Positions 30,232-39,206 of a stretch of DNA of 64,000 nucleotides are shown here, in pieces. Numbering within the stretch: the first letter of the stretch is position 1; the number at the start of each line of letters is the position of its first letter. Below the pieces are notes generated by a model. It had not been told where the DNA came from and made no database searches. It saw only the letters and a program-made list of their open reading frames with translations. Source of the DNA: Hydra vulgaris (Eukaryota > Cnidaria > Hydrozoa > Anthoathecata > Hydridae); NCBI RefSeq assembly GCF_038396675.1, contig NC_088921.1, forward strand, positions 20,593,001 to 20,657,000, read 5' to 3'. The position numbers and the translations under genes were made by a program.

Positions 30232-30278
30232 AAGAACAGATACTACACTTGATCTTAGCCATTAGGCCGAGAAGCGAT
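30232..30278 (-). ncRNA. U2: U2 snRNA gene, 5' part (nt 1-47) upstream of element I
   Basis: U2 nt 1 is at 30278. The full 5' end through GTAGTATCTGTTCTT is present; the last 12 nt (30232-30243) form the family A duplication. Confidence 0.94.
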
Positions 30279-30457
30279 AACTGAACACTGCAGACATAGT
30301 CGGACTGACGCCGTCTTCCACAATGTTCTTGTGGTTTGAATTAGAACGTCTAATCATTTTCGTCGTCGTCATCATCAGCAGCATCATCAGCAGCAGCATC
30401 AGCTGAGACCATTAGCGATGTTAGACACTCTGAAAGTCAAGAATTTTTCTTTTTTCC
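30279..30457 (-). promoter_or_regulatory. U2 array spacer (179 bp)
   Basis: Same as the other joints but 3 bp longer; the trinucleotide tract has an extra unit (CAGCAGCAGCATCAGC on the plus strand). The promoter block is intact (AACCACAAGAACATTG). Confidence 0.75.
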
Positions 30458-30612
30458 AATCTGGGCCGCGCTCAGCTGTAGTGCAAAGCCGAGGCAACCC
30501 GTGGTCAGGGCAAGGTAAACCTATGATCTAATGACCTAATGCCAAATTTCAGATTAATATATGAGCCGGACTGTGCCGGCGCACCAGATATTTAACTGAT
30601 AAGAACAGAAAC
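30458..30612 (-). ncRNA. U2: U2 snRNA gene, 3' part (nt 36-190)
   Basis: 155 nt. It starts GTTTCTGTTCTT with a change at nt 38 and has changes in stem III and stem IV (TACAGCTGAGC). Confidence 0.93.
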
Positions 30613-30801
30613 TTTTTTTTTTTTTTTTTTTTTTTTAAACCGTTTAACGGGTTACAGTTTTTATATTTTTTATTTGTTTATATGAAGTTTTATATTTTTA
30701 TTTTATTATGTTTTTTTATTATTCTGAATAGATTTAAGTCTGTTTATATCGTTGTTTATACTTTTTTTAGGATTTTTATAGTTTTTGTTTTTGTTTTGAT
30801 T

Positions 30802-32399
30802 TTAAGTGAGTTTTTGATCTTCTGTTAGTGGCGTTAATTTGAGCTTTTTTGAGTGATAGACTTCTTTTTTTAGATCACGCTCTTTTTGTTTCTTTTCATG
30901 GTCAGGGTGAAACTGCGAATGCTCTTTTTTTCGTTGTTCCCACTCTGCTTTTCAACAGGCTGTATATTTATACCTTTCAGTTCTTTCAGCAGTCTTTCTA
31001 TTAAAGTTCTTGAATTCTTTTATGTTGTAAGCATACATTTCTCCGGAATCCATTTGTTGAAATGCAGCTGGTAAAAGATTTTTATTAAGACTTACTTTTT
31101 CGTCTATTGCTTTATACTTCATGTTAGCTTTTTCGTACTGTCCCCATTCAAGTTTTTTATACGTTTGAAATTCTTTTAGGTCTTCCTTACTACAATTTAG
31201 ACGATCAAAGTTCTTTTATCGTCTCCAATTAAAATCCACTTTTTCTATGTGATGCATTTTAAGAAATTCTACAGGAACTTCACACACTTTTTCACTACTA
31301 TCATCATCACTGTCGTCATCATAACTACCATCGTCACCACTACTATCATCGTCATCTCTACTGTCACCGTCATCACTACTATCATATTCATCATTACTAT
31401 TATCGTCATCTCCTTTATCATTCTTAACACTATCCTCTTTTTTACTATCCTGTTTGTAATCTCCATCTGCTACCTTTTTGTCTTCATTGGTTTTACTGCT
31501 ATCGTTTTCGTTCATTATTATACTTTCGGGGGTTGTTTTCGGTTGGGATTCTATGGCTGTTTCTAATGGTTGTGCTTGTGCTTTCTGTTTAAATTCCTTT
31601 ACTTCGTTTATTTTATCCATGCTTTCGGTGATTTTAACATGATTTTCATTTTGTATTTGCATCAAAGTTGTGTCTAAGGGACTCTTACTGGTTGGTTTGT
31701 TACAATCGTTTTGTTCATTTTGCTGATTTGTCGTATAATTTTTATGTGGTCTTCCAACATTTTCTTGTCCGTTATAAATTGCCCTAACTTTATATCCATT
31801 TATGTTAATGAATCTAGGGATTGGCTTTTGAAAGTTGTCCAAAATCACAACTATAATACCGGAGTAATATGGCGTTTTGTTCTAAGGTGTACTTCTAAAT
31901 AAAGGTTTAGTACGTAGGTGCTTTCCATATCCCAGAGCTCTTCAAGATACTTTCCAGCTGGAAAACTGCTTTTTTCTATTGGTAGACCGAGTATTGAAAT
32001 CGTCACTCTTTTACTTATATTCCTACTTGGAGTTGAAGGGTAAAATTGATGGTGTACGCCGTTCATATTTAGACCTTTTTCAAGGATTTTATGTTTGGCT
32101 AAATCATTTTTCATAACAATCTCAATAAACGAGCCATTACGAAACTGTTGGTACCCAAATAGGTGTTAATCGTATTCGGCCTTTTCAATAGCTAATAAAA
32201 ACTCATTGTCACTGATTTTAGTATTGACTTTACACAGCATGGTATTTTTCAGGGAATTATACTCGTTTATAGATTTGTTGTTTGTTGTAACTTGTGCATA
32301 GGTTCTATAATGAGCCTGTGCATAAACATTAATACGGGCTGTAGCAGCTCCAATATCAGTAACTACCTCCATGGACGTTTTTGGGTCGATTTGTAACAT
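30802..32399 (-). pseudogene. H ORF1 with duplicated C-terminal module and acidic tract, broken
   Basis: ATG at 32399. TYAQVTTN and LKNTMLCKVNTKISDNEF; a stop at 32166-32168, then IEIVMKNDLAKHKILEKG, STPSRNISKRVTISILGLPI; a frameshift at about 31900-31850; then QKPIPRFININGYKVRAIYN. An Asp/Ser tract (DDDDSSGDDGSYDDDSDDD, near 31290-31410) comes next. Then the module appears twice: VPVEFLKMHHIEK..KNFDRLNCSKEDLKEFQTYK and LPAAFQQMDSGEMYAYNIKE then FKNFNRKTAERTERYKY..KAEWEQRK. In-frame stops lie at 31216-31218 and near 30953. The frame closes at 30802-30804. Confidence 0.75.
31290..31410 (-). repeat. GAT/GAC/AGT trinucleotide tract inside H ORF1
   Basis: Imperfect GAT-GAC-AGT repeats coding for an Asp/Ser tract. 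The host U2 spacer has a related GATGAC tract, but these are separate sites. Confidence 0.8.
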
Positions 32400-32712
32400 G
32401 GTAAATAGTACTAACTATATATAATACACTCTTAGCCACTCAGACGCTCTGAGGCTAGTAGACCTCTAGGGAGGTCTAACCAACCTCTTTACACTCACAC
32501 ACACACTATTTAACTCAATGGGATCTACGATCCCTATAGCCTCTCAGTCATTCAATACTTTAAAAAAACAAAAATAAACTCTTATACCACTCGTACCTTG
32601 CAACCCGTGGAAGAAGCAAGGTAATACTCACTGAACACTAAGAGGGCCAGTAGACCTTCTTTATACTAGTTAGGATCACTATCTCGCTTAAATAAACTAA
32701 GAATCAAGAATC

Positions 32713-32759
32713 AAGAACAGATACTACACTTGATTTTAGCCATTAGGCCGAGAAGCGAT
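32713..32759 (-). ncRNA. U2: U2 snRNA gene, 5' part (nt 1-47) upstream of element H
   Basis: U2 nt 1 is at 32759. One change (AAAATC for AAGATC). The last 12 nt (32713-32724) form the duplication. Confidence 0.94.
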
Positions 32760-32935
32760 AACTGAACACTGCAGACATAGTCGGACTGACGCCGTCTTCA
32801 CCAATTTACTTGTGGTTTGAATTAGAACGTCTAATCATTTTCGTCGTCGTCATTATCAGCAGCATCATCAGCAGCAGCAGCTGAGACCATTAGCGATGTT
32901 AGACACTCTGAAAGTCAAGAATTTTTCTTTAATAT
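32760..32935 (-). promoter_or_regulatory. 176-bp U2 array spacer
   Basis: Same length and elements as in the left half; the end near U2 reads GTCGGACTGACGCC on the plus strand. The first bases after U2 (ATATTAAAGAAAAATTC) lack the clean 3'-box. Confidence 0.74.
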
Positions 32936-33090
32936 AATCTGGGCCGCGCTCAGCAGTAGTGCAAAGCCGAGTCAACCCGTGGTCAGGGCAAGGTAAACCT
33001 ATGATCCCTTGACCTAATGCCAAAAATCAGATTAATATATGAGCCGGACTGTGCCGGCGTACCAGATATTAAACTGATAAGAACAGATCC
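32936..33090 (-). ncRNA. U2: U2 snRNA gene, 3' part (nt 36-190)
   Basis: 155 nt, starting GGATCTGTTCTT. Stems II to IV and the Sm site are intact apart from small changes (GACTCGGC in stem IV). Confidence 0.94.
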
Positions 33091-33399
33091 TTTTTTAATT
33101 TTTTTTTTTTTTTTTTTTTTTTTTTTGTGATAATTACATATATTTTAATTTAAAGTATACACAACAGGAGTATATTTACATGGTAAGGGAAAAATCTTGT
33201 AAAATATTAAGTACTTTATTAAGTTTCGTTTGATATAAATTGTTAATTTCATGCTCTTTTCTTTATTTATTTATTTTTTTGTTGTGGGTATTACTAAAAC
33301 GAAAAGCGAAAATGAAAAAAAGCGAATAAAACAAATTCGAAATAATACTACAACAAGTCTTAGGAAAGTATAAACAAAACAAAACATATTGTCATTTAA

Positions 33400-33590
33400 A
33401 ATATATATGACTGGTTATTAACTCAGGCTGTTAAAAAAAATTCACACATCCATTAAAACCACCGAGTTTTGCAGGACATATTCGTTTATCGTGCGTTTAT
33501 TATATATATTGCTGGCCATTAAGCCTGGCACTTAAAAAATATTGGCATGTCCGTCACACCGCAACGGCTGCTGGGGACATGCTTTTTCGT
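33400..33590 (-). repeat. Two structured units in the G 3' UTR
   Basis: On the minus strand, GCATGTCC pairs with GGACATGC around CCAGCAGCCGTTGCGG, then a GGC TTAATG GCC hairpin, then a second, more decayed unit (ATATGTCC.., CCTG AGTTAATAA CCAG). Same layout as E9 (23663-23842). Confidence 0.68.
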
Positions 33591-33656
33591 TTGGTTGATA
33601 TTTAAAAAGAATTTACAAATAAACAGATTAATCAAAACATGGTTGAAATTTCTTCC

Positions 33657-36600
33657 TTAAACTAGGAACACAAGGTTTTGGGTATTTTTATCGCTTATCG
33701 CGTTGTTAATTGAAAACTGCTCGTGAAACATTTCCACGTTGTTTTTCCTTAAATATATGTTGTAATTTATCTGCCAGATGTTTCTAATTTCTTTTTTAAT
33801 GACCTCTACAACTCCTGCGGAGGGTTTAATTTTGTTTTCTTTTAATTTCATGTTTCTTGCCCACCATAACTTTGAAGTTATTACGTTGGCCAGGGTTAAA
33901 GCTATTTTAGCAGTGAGGTCCTTCTTTGACAAGTGGTCTATATTTGTCAGAAAGACCGCACGAACTATGTTAAAGTTTTGCTCTGTTATGAGCTTTCAAT
34001 AAACGTTTTTGAAAGCCTTCCATACCGATCTAGCTTTCTTGCAGTGGATAAACGGGTGTAACGTGTTTTCCACTGCACCGCAGGTTTTGCAGTTAGCGTT
34101 TCCCCGTCCTCTGTTTTTCCTCCAACTCTGAATCTTTTCAAGAGTCGGAAGCGAGTTTGTTAGTATTCTCCGGAGGACGTTTTTGCTAGGTCCGCTTGCA
34201 TAGGATTTAAAACTTCTCTCCCATATTTTTTTCCACGGAAGTGATTTTTGAAGCTTTGCATCCCATGCCATTTGTATTTTTTAGATGTTTATGTTTTCGC
34301 AAAATTTGCTGAAAATCGCATATATGTTTTTAGAGTTTTTAGTTTTTATTTCAAAAATTTTATCATCGGTTTTAATTATCTCAACAACATCTTTGTAGTA
34401 AAAGGGAAGGTCATTAATTGATTTTGGAAAGTTGTTTCTGGTAAGAAACAACCATTGGGGGTAATTGGTTTTTGCTCTTCTAGTTAGGTGGTGGGCTAAA
34501 TAGTAGTTTTGGATGAAACAAGACTCGTGAGAGTTTTCTTGTTCCTTAAATAAAAAAATATTTTTGGTTCGGAGGGCTAAGCACTGATTTTTGGTATCAA
34601 GGATGCCTAGTCCTCCTTTATCAATGAGTATATTTAAGATGTCATATTTTAATGGTTGCGCGTAATCGCTTTGCCAGAGGTACGCGGATATTTCTTTTTT
34701 TTTTTTTTTGGAAATTAGTTCGTTGATTGGTAAGCCGTTGGCCACGAACCATACCTTTGAGAGTGCAAGAGTGTTTACAAAAACACCCTTGCATCTCAAA
34801 GATATGTTCCTGTATTTGAAGCTTTTGATTTTTTTCCTAAAGCTTTCAACGGCTTTTTTCCAATTCACGCTAGCGGTGTAGCTAGGTCGGTGTGGGAGGT
34901 TATTCCTAAAATTTTGATGACGGTGGCGTTGCACCAGTTGATGTTGAAACATTTTTGTTTCAACACTCTGGCTGTGTTTTCGTAGTGGATGTGATTGAAG
35001 CTACCCAACGCCAGGCCTTTAGTTTTATTTTTGTTTATGTTTGAGCCTGAGGCTTCCTCGAAGTCGTCTAGCGTTTTAAAAACGCATTCGATCGACATCG
35101 GGTTCCTCAGAAACATCGTGGTGTCATCTGCATATTGGGAGACTTTTAATTTGTTTTCAGTTCCTGGAAGAGGAATGCCGTCCACATCAGGATTGTTTCT
35201 GATGTCTAAGGCCAGCGACTCCACAACCAGGTAGTAAAGCATGAGGGATATCGGGTTGCCTTGGCGAACTCCTCTGCTTATACTGAACGGCTTGCTCATG
35301 TAGCCGTTATTCAAAATAATAGATTGGGTGTTTTTCATTGTTTGTTCAATGGCACTAATAAATTTTTTGCCTAGATTGAATTTCTAAAGTGTTTTAAGCA
35401 TGAAGCTCCTGTCGATTTTGTCGAAGGCTTTTTCCTGGTCAATTGTAATCAGGACACCATCGATGTTTTTCTCGTTAGTATATTGTATTAAATCTCTAAC
35501 CAGACAAATGTTAGAGAATATGTTTCTTCCCGCTACCGAGCACGTTTGCGACGGTCCGAGGATAGTGTTTAGTACCTTTGATAGCCTCAAGGCGAGGGCT
35601 TTTGTGGCTATTTTATAGTCCGCGCACAGCAGGAATGTCGGTCGCCAGTTCTGCAGCGCAGTTATGTCGACCTCTTCAGGAAGAAGACTTATCAGCGCCG
35701 TTCTTTGGGACCATGACAGCTCGTTGTTTACTTCGGAAAGGTTAGCGTTCATGAAACAATTAGTTCTTCTCCGTAAACATCCTAGCATTCTTGATAGAAT
35801 TCTACTGTGAGGCCGTCTATCCCTGGTGTGTTGCGTTTGTTTAAAGACACGGCCGCGTTTAAAAGCTCCTCACTGCTAAACGGGATGTTTAAAAACGCAT
35901 TTTGATTATCCGAGAGCGAACTCGTAATGTTTGTTTAAAAATTGGTTTTGCTTTTCTGTATTCAGCTTTTTTTATTTGTATAGGTTTTTGTAAAATTTTC
36001 TGATTGTTTCTATTATATGGACGGTGTCGGTTTGCATGACATCGCCATCTTTAATTTGGTTTATAACTTTTTTCTTTTGGTTTTTTTTTTCCATATGAAA
36101 GAGAGCTTTGGGAGGTTTTTCGCCCTCCTCTGCCAGGGTTAGCTTCGTTCTGACGAAAACGCCCCCGTCGCAGACGAGTTCTTGAAGCTCAGATTTTAGG
36201 CCTTCAAGTCTTTCAAAGTCTCTTTTTTGTTTTTGGTTTTCAATTTCAATTTGTTTTCGAATGTTATTTTGTTTGCATTTTAGTTCGCGATTTTTTCTTT
36301 TAGATGTTTCTATAGCAATCAACTTTAAGCGGGATTTTGTAATATCCCACCATTGATTGTTATTGGTGTAATTGTTTTTATTATTTTTTTCTTGTTCAAA
36401 ATAGCTTTTCAATTTCGTTTTAAAAGCGTGGTCGCTTAATAGAGAAACATTTAGGTGCCAAAAATCCGGCCTCTCTTACTCTTGTTATCGAGTATAAGAG
36501 TACAGCCGAAGGCTCTGTGGTCACTCAGTTTGTTCTCTATTATAGCGCATTCACAGTTCCTCGAGGTCGTCAAAGGAACATAGATTCTATCGATTCTACT

Positions 36601-37208
36601 TCTGAAACTTTTGTCTGGCTATTCATAGGTAAAGTCAACTTTGTTTGGATTACTCTTATGAAATACGATAACTAAAACAAACTTTTTGCAAAAGTATCCC
36701 AAATTGACTCTACCCAGAGTTTTATTTTTGTTAAAGAGGTCCCCTCCCTCCCTGTCTAAATGGGGGTTTTCAACCATGTTAAAGTCACCCGCGAGGATCA
36801 TATAATCCGATACTCGCGCGTGCTTTTTAACCTGTTTAAAAAAGTTTTCTTTATGTTGCGAATCATTAGGTCCGTATAAGGTAATTATTCTTATTATTGT
36901 GTGTTTTAAAGAGAAATTGGCAACAAGAATTCTCCCGCTGTCGTCTTGGCTAATTTCGTTAAATATATGTTTATTTTTAGATAGACTGGCAACACCCCGC
37001 TCTTTTTGGTTTCCGTTGTTCCAAATAGAGCTTCCATTTGTTTAGTGTTCCCATTATTAACTCCATTTGTTGTTGCTTTCTTCGGTACTATGCGTTTCTT
37101 GCAAGCATATCACGTCATAGTCCGAATTATTGAGGAATCGAAATATTTTGTTACGTTGGTCTCTGTTTGGAGACCATTCACGTTCAGCGTTAGAATTCTT
37201 ACTTCCAT
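33657..37208 (-). pseudogene. G ORF2, endonuclease-reverse transcriptase, broken
   Basis: ATG at 37208 (MEVRILTLNVNGLQTE). Endonuclease: CLQETH, AGDFNMVENPHLDREGGD, then SRIDRIY in a shifted frame. RT: TPGIDGLTVEFYQ-like at about 35800, SWSQRTALISLLPEEVD, NWRPTFLLCADYK, IDQEKAFDKIDR, GVRQGNPISLMLYYLVV (Asn for the usual Asp of RQGDP), SQYADDTTMF. Post-RT: YRNISLRCKGVFVNTLALSK, YLWQSDYAQPLKYDILN, CKTCGAVENTLHPFIHC, LWWARNMKLKENK. About eight stops or shifts are visible. The end is NNAISDKNTQNLVFLV. Confidence 0.9.
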
Positions 37209-37347
37209 TTTTCATGACAAAGTTTTTTTATGAGATTGAATTAAAAAGAGAAATTCTTATTGAAAATATAAAATCACAATCTTAGGTTGGCTATTAATAA
37301 AAACAAATTTCGTGAAGAAGTAAATAAAATAAAAAATTAAAAGACTC

Positions 37348-38688
37348 TCACCGCAGCCCAAGCCGGTGCTTAACGTTTCCTTGAGCTGTTCTTCTCTTCG
37401 CTCTTGCTTCTCTTTTCGCTTTTCGTTGTTTTTTTCTTTTTCGGTTTATTACCTGTTATGCCCCTCCGTCATCGCCAGCTTCGTCTTCTTCGTTGGACTC
37501 ATCAACACTGCTTGGTACTTCATCAGTCATAACTTGGTCACTTTGGGTTTCTTAAACATCGGTGGGAATGATTTCAGAGAGCTCCTCTTTGGTTGGTGAA
37601 CAAGATGGCTCAGGAGTTACGGTAGAGGTAGCTATCGGTTGGGTGGTGCAGGGTGTTTCAGACGATATCGGTGCTGTCACGATTTTTATTGGTGGTTCTT
37701 CAACGATATGTTTGGCCGTAATTGTGGTCATTTCTTGGGTCGGTCGATCTTTGTTTATTAAAGTTAAAAGCTGTGCTATTGTTGCTGTTGGAGATTGCCC
37801 ATTCTGGTTATTGTGCTGAATACTGACGTTGTAGCCGTCTATGTTCAGATGTGTTGGAATGGGTCCCGGCATGTCTTCCATCACCGCCACAAGGATTCCC
37901 GAGTAGTAGACTAATCCACTCACGGGAGTTTTCCTCATGACAGGCTTTGTATACACATGCTTGCCATAACCCAATTGCTCAAAAATTTGTCCGACGATCA
38001 AACTTTTATCTTCGATCGGAAGGCCAAACACCGATGCATGGATTCTGGAGGTCGGCGCTCTTTCAGGATTTGATTTGTAGAAGGTGTGATGCAGACGGTT
38101 AACAACAAGTCCCCTCTCAATAAGAAGGTTCCTTGTTGTCTCCGTCCTCATGACAATCACCAAAATAGTATTACCATGTATCAACTGCAGACCTTCCAGG
38201 TCAGGTGCCATACCTTCTTTTTCTTAGGCAAACAAATTTTTATTGATTGTAGTTTTTTTTTGCAGCCTGCATAACAGTGTTTTATGTAGAACCTTTTTCA
38301 TTTCGGTAGTATGATTTTTTTTCGCGTCTTCAGTCGAAGATTTCGCTGGGGTAGCGTAACTTTTTTTTTAAATTGGTCCGTTGAGGTCTGCAGATATTAA
38401 ATTTTCGTGCAGGGCTTCCGCCTGTATTGGTTTTAGAGTCTTCTCTTCGTCCGCCAAAACCACAACTTTGTCGCATGGTTTTGATTTTTTTAGCAGGCCT
38501 TTCGCCTGCATCCGTCGACGAATCTCCTCGTCCGAATCTTCCGCATCATTGTCGTCGGAACTGTATCCCATATTGACATCTTCAACTGTTATTTCGCCTT
38601 TCGCAACTTTTTCCCTTTTGTCGATTAGAATTTTAGATTGCTCAAAAAAACTAAACTCTATTAAAAAACCAAAAAACAAGTAACTCAT
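37348..38688 (-). pseudogene. G ORF1, RRM-like protein with acidic N-terminus and basic C-terminus, broken by stops
   Basis: ATG at 38688 (MSYLFFGFLIEF). An acidic block (GYSSDDNDAEDSDEEIRRRM) precedes KSYATPAKSS, VLHKTLLCRLQKKTTINK, LEGLQLIHGNTILVIVM, SNPERAPTSRIHASVFGLPI, LGYGKHVYTKPVMRKTP, YYSGILVAVMEDMPGPIPTH and IDGYNVSIQHNNQ. The C-terminus is basic (NRKRKKQRKAKREARAKRRT). The frame is continuous but has TAA codons after NGPI (38368), after NLFA, after IIPTDV (37552) and after DDGGA. The N-terminal extension is longer than in the other families. Confidence 0.8.
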
Positions 38689-38762
38689 TGATAATATAAA
38701 ACACACTAAAACAATTTCTACTTTCTAAATCGCTGTCTCCGCTATAAAAAAGAACATATAGA

Positions 38763-38790
38763 GATCTTAGCCATTAGGCCGAAAAGCGAT
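38763..38790 (-). ncRNA. U2: U2 snRNA gene, 5' part (nt 1-28) upstream of element G
   Basis: U2 nt 1 is at 38790 (ATCGCTTTTCGG, one change). It stops at GGCTAAGATC as at E4 and E5. Confidence 0.92.
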
Positions 38791-38966
38791 AACTAAACAC
38801 AGCAGACATAGTCGGACTGACGCCGTCTTCAACAATGCACTTGTGGTTTGAATTAGAACGTCTAATCATTTTCGTCGTTGTCATCATCAGCAGCATCATC
38901 AGCAGCAGCAGCTGAGACCATTAGCGATGTTAGACACTCTGAAAGTCAAGAATTTTTCTTATTTTC
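38791..38966 (-). promoter_or_regulatory. 176-bp U2 array spacer
   Basis: Same length and content as the others, with GAAAATAAGAAAAATTC after U2 (perfect 3'-box core). Confidence 0.76.
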
Positions 38967-39120
38967 AATCTGGGCCGCGCTCAGCAGTAGTGCAAAGCCG
39001 AGGCAACCCGTGGTCAGGGCAAGGTTAACCTATGATCCCATGACCTAATGCCAAAAATCAGATTAATATATGAGCCGGACTGTGCCGGCTAACCAGATAT
39101 TAAACTGTTAGAACAGTTAC
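38967..39120 (-). ncRNA. U2: U2 snRNA gene, 3' part (nt 36-190)
   Basis: 154 nt. The start is decayed (GTAACTGTTCTAACAG, one base lost), the rest is close to the consensus. Confidence 0.92.
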
Positions 39121-39206
39121 TTTTTTTTAATTTTTTTCATTTTTTTTTATTTTATATATTTTTTATTTTTTATTTTTTTTTTTATTTGTCAAGTTGACGA
39201 GAGATA

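Larger units (their letters stand above)
30613..32712 (-). mobile_element. H: ORF1-only U2-targeting retrotransposon (family A type)
   Basis: 2.1 kb between GTATCTGTTCTT (32713-32724) and a 24-nt A tail. It starts GATTCTTGATTC. The 5' UTR (32400-32712) has the U2-like segment TTACCTTGC..CCACGGGTTGC at 32600-32624 and AAGGTCTACTGGCCC. One long broken ORF1, no endonuclease or RT. An AAATAAAAATATAAAAC tract lies after ORF1 as in the linkers of full LINEs. The tail has the palindrome AACCCGTTAAACGGTTT and lacks the CTAGG tail of E1. Confidence 0.87.
33091..38762 (-). mobile_element. G: full-length two-ORF LINE (family C)
   Basis: 5.67 kb from U2 nt 28 to a long A-rich tail (T-rich on plus, 33091-33126). 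Its 5' end (AGCGGAGACAGCGATTT) matches E3. ORF1 is 37348-38688, ORF2 33657-37208, 3' UTR 33091-33656. Codons are more G+C-rich than in E4, E5, E8 and E10. A T-rich-on-plus linker between the ORFs is short. The 5' flank reads AGATCTCTATATGTTCTT, which may contain a decayed target copy. Confidence 0.9.

Noticed and set aside
31249-31566. A plus-strand protein rich in Ile and Thr over the trinucleotide tract.
   Set aside because: It is antisense to the Asp/Ser tract of H ORF1, which lies in frame with the recognised RRM-like and module sequences.
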